Notes: generated by a model not told the origin, from the letters alone. Shown: positions 33,397 to 45,019, counted from the stretch's first letter. The stretch is 64,000 nucleotides of DNA from Caprella mutica (GCA_947561585.1 CANNZV010001607.1:62001-126000); one strand, 5' to 3'. Translations and numbers: made by a program.

Positions 33397-34047
33397 ATGA
33401 AGCTAGGTAAGAGATCTTCTCGTTTTTTGATGTTTATTGACTGTAGTGGATAGTATAGGAGATATAAGTAAGCTAAAGAGGAATTATATGAATAGAAAAT
33501 GGAGATTAGGATCAGAAATGATCATATTCTAGATCAAAAGGATCAGTTAGATTTAAATTAGGAGGATTTCAAGAAGGTGCTTTTGAAAAAGAAGGCTATG
33601 TTTGAGAAGATTGAATAATTAGAGTAGGAAAGGATGGAGGATCTGACCCGAGAACAAATTCTCACCTAGAAGTTAGTGGAAACGACTTAGATTGCCCAAT
33701 AGTATTATGCTGATTGGAGGAAAAGCGAAGAAAGAGCTTATTAGATGGAGTAGAGATTAGAAAGAGCAGAAGCTAGACAGAAACCCAAGTAGTACTGTAA
33801 TAGATTGTAGGTTTTGACAAATTCATACTTGAATTTTTTTAGTAGACCCAATTTGGAAACATCATCAGAGGAGGAGTAGGAAGTTGTATGTTGTCGGAAG
33901 TAGGAACAAACATGTCATAAACAGAGTTGTAGGTATTAGTAGCAGTAGAATGTAGAATATTGTAGGTGCACAGTTTGTAAATAGTGCCAGTATTGTGAAA
34001 ACTGATGTTGCTGTAGATATTGCCAGGAGGTGAGAGTAGGAAGTTGA
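33397..34047 (+). pseudogene. Coding-like frame with 17 in-frame TAG codons at glutamine-like positions
   Basis: From 33421 to the TGA at 34045-34047 one frame reads as a continuous hydrophilic, probably coiled-coil protein of about 208 codons without frameshift, except that TAG occurs 17 times, TAA twice and TGA once. The two other plus frames do not show this bias. Interrupted segments include KKVLLKKKAMFEKIE, ERMEDLTREQILT, YYADWRKSEERAY and RLERAEARQKPK, then a cysteine-rich tail (VCC, CRCTVC). Reading TAG as Gln gives E/Q/K heptad-like composition and a glutamine run. CAA/CAG are also used (10 times). I recognise no family. The ATG at 33397 and a TGTAG acceptor-like site at 33443 are alternative starts. 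It may be a pseudogene with biased decay, or recoded. Confidence 0.5.
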
Positions 34048-34155
34048 ATGTAGGTAGTGAAAACAGAAAATTGAGCTAGGTAATCAATATCTAGGTATTG
34101 TTTATAGGTAACAGGTAGCTACCTATTATTGTTCGATTTTGTGTCTGTATGGTTT

Positions 34156-34363
34156 GGTGTCTGGAGTGTTTTGGTGTCTAGAGTGTTTTGGTGTCTGGAG
34201 TGTTTTGGTGTCTGGAGTGTTTTGGTGTCTGGAGTGTTTTGGTGTCTGGAGTGTTTTGGTGTCTGGAGTGTTTTGGTGTCTGGAGTGTTTTGGTGTTTGG
34301 AGTGTTTTGGTGTCTGGAGTGTTTTGGTGTCTGGAGTGTTTTGGTGTCTGGAGTGTTTTGGTG
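34156..34363. repeat. 17-bp minisatellite, about 12 copies
   Basis: The unit is GTGTCTGGAGTGTTTTG, nearly homogeneous. Diverged GGTGTCTGTG / GGTGTTTGTTTATT strings at 34545-34650 look like an older part of the array. All open frames here are repeat artefacts. Confidence 0.95.
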
Positions 34364-34659
34364 TGACATGCTAGTCACCTCACAGTCGGTTGTAGGCCAC
34401 TACCATTGGCGATGGTCGGAGCCATGGTCGTAGAGCAGAGAAGCATATCTTTTTTTTAATGTTCATTGTCTAAATAAAGGTAATTGTTTTTTCAATTATT
34501 TAAACAAGGTCTGCTTCATCTGGCAGGGGGCCTTTGAAAAAAATTGGTGTCTGTGAGTTTTGGTGTTTGTTTATTGATGTCTGTGGGTTTTGGTGTTTGT
34601 TTATTGGTGTCTGTGTGTGTTGGTGTTTGTGTGATTATTTATTGGTGACTGTATGGTTT

Positions 34660-35689
34660 GATTCTGTTTATTATGTAAAAATTGGATTGGAAGTATAATA
34701 GAAGTTTTAAATTCATGAATTATGTGGTTTCATTTAACCCTTAAATGGTCAATTTATTTTGAACAGGAAAAAAGGTTATTTTCACTATTTCTTTGTACAT
34801 CAGGGTATCATTAGACAATATATGGAAAACTTTATTTACATTATTTATATCATTATGATTATAAATAATTGTTTTCAGTCATGCTTTGAGTGGAAAAATG
34901 GAAACTAGTAGCTGTAGATACTTTGGATAGTTATGACATGATTTTCTTGCAAGGGAAACTTATCTAATTTTTATAATTGAATGGGTGAAGGAAAGTACAC
35001 ACTTCTATTTTCAATATATGTTCATTTATGTTTACTATATATACATTTGACTATTAGCTACCATTGTTTCTTCCAGTGAGAAGTCTTGGATAGCTATATA
35101 TCAAAGAACAAGATATTAAACGTGTTTTATTTCTATTATTCCACCAGTGAATAACTGAGTGCTTTAGAGTTAACAATTTTGTATTTGACTAAAACTCTGA
35201 CTACCTAGTTGCTATCTAACAGTTTTTAGAATAAACTACTCTTTGCCACTCTGCAGAAGCTGACATAAGGCTGAGACCTGAAGTAGTGCTTTTTTTTAAT
35301 GAATATGGTTAATTTTCATTTTTCTGTAAACCCTATGAAAGCAGAAAAACTTAAGCAATGTCACATTACCATCTCATGTTTTAACTTATTCACCTCTAAA
35401 AGTGTAATAGCTACAGTGTCGCAAAAGTCTTGCGCCTGTTCTGATATTGACTATTGAACTAAATCTATTGGCTATGGGCTTTAAAAAATTATTAGCTATA
35501 ATAGAAAACTTCTTGAAGTTAATTTTAAAATAGTTGATACAAGTTTCATCTTTCTACCAATCCTAGACTAAAAGATATGAGAACTTGAAATATACTAAAC
35601 ACTCTATAATGCCCTATGTTATATCCTATTAAATTGTGCCCTAATATATGCTTAACAAATAACAATATTACCTTTTAAATATTACAGAT
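34660..35689. other. AT-rich region, nothing recognised
   Basis: Unique-looking sequence between the minisatellite and the first weak exon candidate; it could be intron. No inverted-repeat element or coding signal seen. Confidence 0.4.
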
Positions 35690-35766
35690 TTCAAAATGAA
35701 TGTAGTTGATCAGTTACTCGGGGATTATTTGAGAAAATCGGATGCTATTCTACATACTACACACTT
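35690..35766 (+). other. Candidate first coding exon of a host gene
   Basis: An acceptor-like TTACAG at 35683-35688 is followed by AAAATG, then a 23-codon open frame beginning MNVVDQLLGDYLRKSDAIL, and a GTGAGT donor at 35767. The signals are individually ordinary and the family is not recognised. Joining to the candidate exon at 36777 would meet a stop after seven codons, so the two are not simple partners. Confidence 0.25.
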
Positions 35767-36117
35767 GTGAGTATTATGTATTATATTCTAGACTTATTGT
35801 TTCAAGAAATCACACCATGATTTTTTATCTGTTGCTACTAAATCTATAGTCAAAATTTTGATCATGTTTCTTTCATGAGTAAAGTGATAAATAATACAGA
35901 ATCTCAAATATTTTGATATTTCACCAATATCAATTACTTTAACGATAGAAGTAAAATTCTGACTTATTACTCTGTTTCATTGATTAATTTAAATACCACT
36001 TACAGTTTTGTAGTTCATATATATTATTATTTTTATTATTATTGTAACCAATTATATGAGCTGGTTTATAGTGGTATGAAACTATGGTATAAATTATTAA
36101 CAGAAGTAGTTAGTAGC

Positions 36118-36515
36118 TACTAGATACTTTGTTGTATCAAACTTAATAATTTGGTTCTTAATACTTTGTTGTATCAAACTTGATACTTTAGTTCTTAATA
36201 CTTTGTTGTATCAAACTTAATACTTTGGTTCTTAATACTTTGTTGTATCAAACCTAATACTTTGGTTCTTAATACTTTGTTGTATCAAACCTAATACTTT
36301 GGTTCTTAATACTTTGTTGTATCAAACTTAATACTTTGGTTCTTAATACTTTGTTGTATCAAACCTAATACTTTGGTTCTTAATACTTTGTTGTATCAAA
36401 CTTAATACTTTGGTTTTTAATACTTTGTTGTATCAAACCTAATACTTAGGTTCTTAATACTTTGTTGTATCAAACTTGATACTTTAGTTCTTAACAATTC
36501 ATTGTATCAAACTTA
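36118..36515. repeat. 37-bp minisatellite, about 11 copies
   Basis: The unit combines TACTTTGTTGTATCAAACTT with AATACTTTGGTTCTTAA. Variants differ at a few bases (CTTAAT/CCTAAT). Non-coding. Confidence 0.9.
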
Positions 36516-36776
36516 CTACTTTTGGAGACTTTAATCTTTTCCTCAAGCCTCATGACCCTTCTGTTGCAGTTGCAACTCTGGAGACAGTGTATGCAACTAC
36601 CTCTTTACTTGCTTTAACAAATAAAAAATGACACAAATGTGCAGGCAAGTAATTTATTCATAATATTATTTATAGCTTGTCTATATGAACAATTGAAATA
36701 ATGCGGCATTATTTCAATTCTTGTTTCCTCTTTGAAAGAAGTCAAGATATGCTTATAATTAGTTTTTTTATTGCAG

Positions 36777-36924
36777 GGCAATTCAAAATACAATTTAGGT
36801 GGGCGTGTTAGTCCTCGAGTAACTTCTAACAGTAATGCTGCGAGTAAATCAAACCAAAACAGACATGGGGTGATCAGTGGAGAGGCCTTCTCGACTAATT
36901 TAGCTAATGTTGGTGTTTCTAAAG
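36777..36924 (+). other. Candidate internal exon, Ser/Asn-rich
   Basis: A pyrimidine-rich stretch ending TTTATTGCAG precedes 148 bases open in one frame (GGRVSPRVTSNSNAASKSNQ near the start, GEAFSTNLANVGVSKG at the end). It is followed by GGTAATAG with a donor at 36925. The base composition is less AT-rich than its surroundings. No domain recognised. Confidence 0.35.
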
Positions 36925-37652
36925 GTAATAGAACTGGGTCTTCTATAGGAATGAGTTTACACATTGAGACCCTTTTTGTCATTTGATACATCATTCAATA
37001 GCAATGGTGAATAATTTATTATTTTAAAAATGTAGTTGATCTTGAAAAGGATCAAATAGTTACCTAATTTAGAATTAGGGTATGTTTTGAATTATTGAAC
37101 AATTTCACATTTTCATTCATTTAAGAAAAAAGATATAATATATAATATAAATTTGAAAATTACTATTATATATAATTTTTTCTCATAGCTATGACTAAAA
37201 ATGGGGAACTGACTGTTAATTCATAACAACCTCCCTGTTTTCTTTTCTATAAGTACATAGTCCCTACTGATATTACTACAACAAATATTGGAATACTTTC
37301 AAACTAAACTCTCCACATAAGTTTCATATCTAATTCTAATATTAATCACATAGAGAATAGCCATAGCTAGTAACAATTTGAAAAATTCTGTCGTGTTGTT
37401 AAAGCGATCAACTATTAAAATATATGAAAATTGTTGCACTGCAAGTAGTTCCCAATTCTCTAGGTTTCAGCCATTGCAGCCCCTCCAAATATCTCCACAG
37501 CCTCCACAGGTCTCCAACTCTTGAGAAATATTCTAATCACCTGTGAGGGAGAACTGAATAAGGTAGTTGTGTAACTAACTATATTACTAAGAGGATATTT
37601 AAAGTTTATACTCAATGATTGAAGGTTTTTTCAGATTTCAAGATTTTGAATA

Positions 37653-37778
37653 GAAAATTTCTATTCATTAGCTATCAATACAGGAATTGTTATTTTAATT
37701 GGTACCTATGATACCTGCATGTGTCATGGTTACCAATTACAATAACAATTCCTATTGAGATAGTAAATAGAAATTTTC
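37653..37778. repeat. 126-bp hairpin-forming inverted repeat
   Basis: GAAAATTTCTATTCATTAGC at the left pairs with the flipped right arm GAAAATTTCTATTTACTATC, continuing through GGAATTGTTATT and AATTGGTA, with a loop of about 20 bases. Either a tiny MITE or a precursor-like stem. Confidence 0.7.
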
Positions 37779-37784
37779 TCTTCG

Positions 37785-39615
37785 AAACCCCTCCATGGGG
37801 GCCACCTTGACGTGGTGGGGGGGCTTGTGTGTCCCAGTGATGAGAGAGACTATACCAGCTGGGTTCGTCCTGGTAGATTCAATCATGCTGGAGAGGCTCT
37901 TTCTGAGTGGCCAGACCAATGGCTCCCAACCCAACTATGGGATAAATAGTTGGGGTGAATTCATATATGGTGTCCAACATGAAAAGTCCATTGTAAAATA
38001 TAATGGCCGTTTCTAGCGGATTATCAGTACAGGGTCCGTTCTCGTCTCTTTGAGTACCAAGGGGAGGTTTGACACCGAATGTGACTGGTACGCACTGCCC
38101 AGTGGCAAACTAGTGCTGATGCTACTGGCATGGATTAAAAAAAACAAGAATCCGATAAAGCAAAGGAATTACAAGGCAGAAATGATGCCAGACCTAGTAC
38201 CAATATATATGAGACCTTTGATAACCTATACAGACCAAGAAACTTAACTACTCAATTAAATCTGCTAGAGAAGCAAATAGCTAATGCCAAAGCCCATATT
38301 TTTAGATTTGATAAGAGCTCTAACATCGTATATTTGAGAATTTGAAAGAATATTGGGAAAACCTTCAAAATAAAGCATGGACCATAGAGGTGAAAAGTGA
38401 ACAGCAAGGAGAAAAACTTTCAACCATGTGAGAATTATTATCACAGCCCATCACTGTGACACCACACGAGTTCCACAATAAATCCCAAAGAGTCCTCACT
38501 TGTACACTACTGAAGAAATATGCAGAGGAGGAAATAGCAGAGGGACTGTCAGAATATGGAGTAATAGGCAGCAGGCATATAATTAGAAATCCAAAATCAC
38601 CTACTCCTGAACCCACATCAAACCTATTTCTGACCCCACATCAAACCTAATTCTGACCTTCATCACTCCTAATCCGAAGTGTCAATGCAATCTAAACAAC
38701 TATAAGGCTCCGCGCACACCAAAAGCGAGAGAGCAAGAGAGATTGCAAGATTGAACTCGTTAACATGGTAATACTATCTAGTGTGCACACTGAAAGAGAG
38801 TCAGAAGAGAGAGAGAAAGATTGAAATTTAGACAAAGAGTGAAATCGCTTCTCAGATGATTTCTCGCCAATCTATCTTCAAGTTGACCACTTCAGTGTGC
38901 TATCAGATTTCACATGGGTAGGTGTATATGCGGCTATGGAACGGACATGCGTATGGGCACAGGAATTCATTGCTATTAATAAATCCAATTTAATCTGCAT
39001 CAGTCACCGTAATAGTTTTTTGAACAAAATTTATTCTGAGTTAAGCCTTCCTTACTTATTATTTTTGTAATATTATTTGAGTTATTAATTGGAATTGTAG
39101 TAATTCATATTTTAGAACTTAAAAAAAGAACAGTGTTCTATACTGTTTATAAATTTGTTCTTGAATGTTATTACAATAATCCATTGTATTTTATGTGTTG
39201 GACTTTTATGTGAGCTAAATAGTTCAGTATAATTATAAGTTAATTTTTTAATGCGTTTCAATATCCTTGTAAATTGGGAAATCAATTGCAATTTTATTGA
39301 ATTATAATCTTATTTTCGAATGAAACTGACCAATGTTTTTATGGCCATTCGGAATTAATTAATTACCACGCTACCAAATAAATGGAACATTTAATTGTTG
39401 AGGATACTTAGACTAATTGCACGAAAAAAAGGAATGAAAAGAAAATAATTATGAAGATATTTAATTGAGCAAGCATAACACAACCTCCTCGCACCAGTGT
39501 CACATGCCAACTACTCTCTTTTGGTCTGCGCGGGTAATATCTTTCTTTCTTTTTCTCTTGCAATCTTTCTTGCTCTCTATCTTTTGGTGTGCGCGCAGCC
39601 TAATAATAATAAAAT
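37785..39615 (+). mobile_element. Miniature LINE: 5' UTR plus gag fragment joined to a (TAA)n tail
   Basis: It begins with CCACCTTGACGTGGTGGGGG and GGGCTTGTGTGTCCCAGTGA, a conserved 5' leader I associate with Jockey-like arthropod LINEs. A degenerate ORF1 follows (38250-38650) with TVTPHEFHNKSQRVL and EEEIAEGLSEYGVIGSRHI, the VTP.....C.GVV.......EE.L...L...GV pattern of such gag proteins. Coding then stops and ATAA-type repeats follow, interrupted by a Harbinger MITE at 38706-39600. Endonuclease and RT are absent. It is internally deleted and could only move in trans. Confidence 0.55.
38706..39600. mobile_element. Harbinger MITE, TSD TAA
   Basis: GGCTCCGCGCACACCAAAAG at the left pairs with the flipped right end GGCTGCGCGCACACCAAAAG. 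TAA lies at 38703-38705 and 39601-39603. AGAGAG / CTCTCT subterminal runs on both sides. 895 bp, non-coding. Confidence 0.8.
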
Positions 39616-39939
39616 AATCTATTCGAAAGCTTGAAACAACCTTCAATTGTAGAGTTTAAATAACCTCTTAATAATATAGATTTCCCGTTGAGTTTGAATC
39701 TTTTCGATGTGAAAATAACTGCTAATCACTCTCGTCAGAGCTAATTTTTTTAATCTGTTTGTGTTTTCCTCCACAGTCCACACCTTTTCAACTGTTAAGT
39801 AATGCAATGATTAAGCACAAACTCTCCAAAAAAGTTCTCGTTTAGCTAGTGTGGCCCACTGTGCAGGACCCGAGTGCCAGGAGGTACTTTGCCACACTTC
39901 ATGCAAACACTCATTGGGAGCAGTTCATGGTGACTATAA

Positions 39940-42900
39940 CCTGTTTCTACTTCTTTGAACATGTTTCTACTCCTTTGAACATGTTTCTACTCCTTTGAAC
40001 ATGTTTCTACTCCTTTGAACTTGTTTCTACCTCTTTGAACATGTTTCTACCTCTTTGAACATGTTTCTACTTCTTTGAGCATGTTTCTAGTTCTTTGAAC
40101 ATTTTTCTAGTTCTTTGAACATTTTTCTAGTTCTTTGAACATGTTTCTTTTTCTTTGAACATGTTTCTACTTCTTTGAACATGTTTCTACTTCTTTGAAC
40201 ATGTTTCTACTTCTTTGAGCATGTTTCTACTCCTTTGAACATGTTTCTACTTCTTTGAACATGTTTCTACTTCTATGAACATGTTTCTACTTCTTTGAAC
40301 ATGTTTCTACTTCTTTGAACATTTTTCTATTTCTTTGAACATGTTTCTACTTCTTTGAACATGTTTCTACTTCTTTGAACATTTTTCTATTTCTTTGAAC
40401 ATTTTTCTATTTCTTTGAACATGTTTCTACTCCTTTGAACATGTTTCTAGTTCTTTGAACATGTTTCTACTTCTTTGAACATGTTTCTACTTCTTTGAAC
40501 ATGTTTCTACTTCTTTGAACATGTTTCTACTTCTTTGAACATTTTTCTATTTCTTTGAACATTTTTCTATTTCTTTGAACATGTTTCTACTTCTTTGAAC
40601 ATGTTTCTAGTTCTTTGAACATGTTTCTAGTTCTTTGAACATGTTTCTATCTCTTTGAACATTTTTCTACTTCTTTGAACATTTTTCTACTTCATTGAAC
40701 ATGTTTCTACTACTTTGAACATGTTTCTACTTCTTTGAACATGTTTCTACTCCTTTGAACATGTTTCTACTTCTTCGAGCATGTTTCTACTTCTTCGTAC
40801 ATGTTCCTACTTCTTTGAACATGTTTCTACTTCTTTGAACATGTTTCTACTTCTTTGAACATGTTTCTACTTCTTTGAACATATTTATACTTCTTCGAAC
40901 ATGTTTATACTTCTTTGAACATATTTCAACTTCTTTGAACATGTTTCTACTCCTTTGAACATGTCTCTACTCCTTTGAACATGTTTACTCCTTTGAACAT
41001 GTTTACTCCTTTGAACATGTTTCTACTCCTTTGAACATGTTTCTACTCCTTTGAACATGTTTCTACTCCTTTGAACATGTTTCTACTCCTTTGAACATGT
41101 TTCTACTCCTTTGAACATATTTCTACTCCTTTGAACATGTTTCTACTTCTTTGAACATGTTTATACTTCTTTGAACATGTTTATACTTCTTTGAACATGT
41201 TTATACTTCTTTGAACATGTTTCTACTTCTTTGAACATGTTTCTACTCCTTTGAACATGTTTCTACTCCTTTGAACATGTTTCTAGTCATTTGAACATGT
41301 TTCTACTCCTTTGAACATGTTTCTACTCCTTTGAACATGTTTCTACTTCTTTGAACATGTTTCTACTTCTTTGAACATGTTTCTACTTCTTTGAACATGT
41401 TTCTACTTCTTTGAACATGTTTCTACTTCTTTGAACATGTTTCTACTTCTTTGAACATGTTCCTACTCCTTTGAACATGTTTCTACTCCTTTGAACATGT
41501 TTCTACCTCTTTGAACATGTTTCTACCTCTTTGAACATGTTTCTACCTCTTTGAACATGTTTCTACCTCTTTGAACATGTTTCTACCTCTTTGAACATGT
41601 TTCTACTTCTTTGAGCATGTTTCTACCTCTTTGAACATGTTTCTACTTCTTTGAACATTTTTCTAGTTCTTTGAACATTTTTCTAGTTCTTTGAACATTT
41701 TTCTAGTTCTTTGAACATGTTTCTAGCTCTTTGAACATGTTTCTAGTTCTTTGAACATGTTTCTAGTTCTTTGAACATGTTTCTACTTCTTTGAACATGT
41801 TTCTACTTCTTTGAACATGTTTCTACTTCTTTGAACATGTTTCTATTTCTTTGAACGTTTTTCTATTTCTTTGAACATTTTTCTACTTCTTTGAACATGT
41901 TTCTAGTTCTTTGAACATGTTTCTAGTTCTTTGAACATGTTTCTAGTTCTTTGAACATGTTTCTATCTCTTTGAACATTTTTCTACTTCTTTTAACATGT
42001 TTCTACTTCATTGAACATTTTTCTATTTCTTTGAACATGTTTCTACTTCTTTGAACATGTTTCTAGTTCTTTGAACATGTTTCTAGTTCTTTGAACATGT
42101 TTCTATCTCTTTGAACATTTTTCTACTTCTTTGAACATTTTTCTACTTCATTGAACATGTTTCTAGTCATTTGAACATGTTTCTACTCCTTTGAACATGT
42201 TTCTACTCCTTTGAACATGTTTCTACTTCTTCGAGCATGTTTCTACTTCTTCGTACATGTTCCTACTTCTTTGAACATGTTTCTACTTCTTTGAACATGT
42301 TTCTACTTCTTTGAACATATTTATACTTCTTTGAACATATTTATACTTCTTTGAACATATTTCAACTTCTTTGAACATGTTTCTACTCCTTTGAACATGT
42401 CTCTACTCCTTCGAACATGTTTACTCCTTTGAACATGTTTACTCCTTTGAACATGTTTCTACTCCTTTGAACATGTTTCTACTCATTTGAACATGTTTCT
42501 ACTCCTTTGAACATGTTTCTACTCCTTTGAACATGTTTCTACTCCTTTGAACATATTTCTACTCCTTTGAACATGTTTCTACTTCTTTGAACATGTTTAT
42601 ACTTCTTTGAACATGTTTATACTTCTTTGAACATGTTTCTACTTCTTTGAACATGTTTCTACTCCTTTGAACATGTTTCTACTCCTTTGAACATGTTTCT
42701 AGTCATTTGAACATGTTTCTACTCCTTTGAACATGTTTCTACTCCTTTGAACATGTTTCTACTTCTTTGAACATGTTTCTACTTCTTTGAACATGTTTCT
42801 ACTTCTTCGAACATGTTTCTACTTCTTTGAACATGTTTCTACTTCTTTGAACATGTTTCTACTTCTTTGAACATGTTCCTACTCCTTTGAACATGTTTCT

Positions 42901-44015
42901 ACTCCTTTGAACATGTTTCTACCTCTTTGAACATGTTTCTACTTCTTTGAACATGTTTCTACCTCTTTGAACATGTTTCTACTTCTCTGAGCATGTTTCT
43001 ACCTCTTTGAACATGTTTCTACTTCTTTGAGCATGTTTCTAGTTCTTTGAACATTTTTCTAGTTCTTTGAACATTTTTCTAGTTCTTTGAACATGTTTCT
43101 AGTTCTTTGAACATGTTTCTAGTTCTTTGAACATGTTTCTAGTTCTTTGAACATGTTTCTAGTTCTTTGAACATGTTTCTAGTTCTTTGAACATGTTTCT
43201 AGTTCTTTGAACATGTTTCTAGTTCTTTGAACATGTTTCTAGTTCTTTGAACATGTTTCTAGTTCTTTGAACATGTTTCTAGTTCTTTGAACATGTTTCT
43301 AGTTCTTTGAACATGTTTCTAGTTCTTTGAACATGTTTCTAGTTCTTTGAACATGTTTCTAGTTCTTTGAACATGTTTCTAGTTCTTTGAACATGTTTCT
43401 AGTTCTTTGAACATGTTTCTACTTCTTTGAACATGTTTCTAGTTCTTTGAACATGTTTCTAGTTCTTTGAACATGTTTCTACTTCATTGAACATGTTTCT
43501 ACTTCATTGAACATGTTTCTACTTCTTTGAACATGTTTCTAGTTCTTTGAACATGCTTCTAGTTCTTTGAACATGTTTCTATCTCTTTGAACATTTTTCT
43601 ACTTCTTTTAACATGTTTCTACTTCTTTGAGCATGTTTCTACTTCTTTGAGCATGTTCCTACTTCTTTGAACATGTTTTTACTCCTTTGAACATGTTTCT
43701 ACTCCTTTGAACATGTTTCTATTTCTTTGAACATGTTTCTACTCCTTTGAACATGTTTCTACTCCTTTGAACATGTTTCTACTTCTTTGAACATGTTTCT
43801 ACTTCTCTGAACATGTTTCTACTTCTTTGAACATGTTTCTACTTCATTGAACATGTTTCTACTTCATTGAACATGTTTCTACTTCATTGAACATGTTTCT
43901 ACTTCATTGAACATGTTTCTAGTTCTTTGAACATGTTTTTAGTTCTTTGAACATGTTTCTAGTTCTTTGAACATGTTTCTAGTTCTTTGAACATGTTTCT
44001 ACTTCTTTCAACATT
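39940..44015. repeat. 4-kb satellite, 20-bp unit, about 204 copies
   Basis: The unit is TTCTTTGAACATGTTTCTAC. Variants cluster in runs: TCC for TTC, CTAG for CTAC (43030-43480 almost pure), TTTTT for TGTTT. Rare variants recur in the same order about 1.44 kb apart (TTCTTCGAGC then TTCTTCGTAC then the 18-bp units at 40981 and 42417), showing a segmental duplication within the array. No reading frame. Confidence 0.97.
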
Positions 44016-44470
44016 TTTCTTATTAAGAAGGCAGCATATTAAAATTTCTTGTCTTGTCATTGTACAATCTTTTCATGCTTCATTTTATAACATTAGCTAT
44101 ATCTAACTATTAAAGATGCATTATTTGGGCACATTCTATAAATTCTGTTTCTTAGGGTTTATAGTTGGTGCTGCCAGGCGCTAGATGGCTTTGGTGCATA
44201 TTTGATGAGGGATATTATAAACTCACGTGATAATAGCTTCACATTTTCATTGTTAGTTGACGTAATTAAGAATTCAATTTTAGTGTGTCAAAATTTAGTA
44301 ATGCTTTCAAAAATCAAAAGGTTAAAAATTGTTCAATTATTGATGTTCCTGAATAAATCTATTCATATTTCAGTCAGAGTATAAAGAATTTGCACCTTTT
44401 TTTAAACAAAGCTTGTTTATAAATGAATGTATTTTACAATTTTATTGATGAAGTTATCTTTTGATAGCAG
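44016..44470. other. AT-rich, probably intronic
   Basis: Nothing recognised apart from a short hairpin GCCAGGCGCTAGATGGC at about 44173. A 60-codon open frame at 44202 lacks coding character. Confidence 0.4.
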
Positions 44471-44548
44471 AAAGACAGCAGGACTTCGACTTCTGAGGAA
44501 GTCACACCTCTGATGGACTTTCTGTCTCTCATCGATGTACATCTACTG
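44471..44548 (+). other. Candidate 78-bp internal exon of a host gene
   Basis: GATAGCAG before and GGTAAGTA after enclose 78 bases, exactly 26 codons, open in only one frame, reading KDSRTSTSEEVTPLMDFLSL plus six residues. Splice signals are good and GC is higher than the flanks. It lies 0.5 kb upstream of the receptor-like exons, on the same strand, and may belong to the same gene. Confidence 0.4.
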
Positions 44549-45019
44549 GTAAGTAAATAAATAACTTGGTTACTTTGGTTTGGGTGAGTGCACATTCACC
44601 TACAGATATGTAGCTGCCAAACATACATATAAGATGGACAATTTGTAGCATAGCAATTGTTTGTTCTTGTTGAAGGACTAGTTTAAAGTTTCGAATGACT
44701 TATTCAGCTTGTCTGGGCCTTTTTGAGTGAACAGAAGTCTTTTTTAGCTAGTTGAGGCATTTTTTATTTTGTTGGGGCATGATTGAACTTGATGAGCATT
44801 TATGAACTTGTTTAGCATTTCCCTCCCAGCTATTCAAATAAAAGTTCTTCCTAATTAAAGACTTTAGGTAAGGTTTATCATGTGCAAACTGTAGCTACAT
44901 GGTCAGTTTCACAGATTGGTAGTATGGTTTTTGTCATGGTTTGACTTTAGTAAATATGTACCTATTGCAAGAGAGAGAAAAGGAATTAAGAAATCAAATC
45001 CTTAGCACCTATTTCATGA

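Noticed and set aside
33396..33443. A 38-bp intron (GTAAGA to TGTAG) in front of the TAG-rich frame
   Set aside because: Shorter than typical insect introns and not needed to explain the frame.
36614..36994. 126-codon minus-strand frame
   Set aside because: Antisense to a candidate plus-strand exon with better splice signals; no recognised domain.
39940..44015. Regularly spaced short repeats suggesting a CRISPR array
   Set aside because: There are no unique spacers: the 20-bp units are contiguous and the genome is eukaryotic. It is a satellite.
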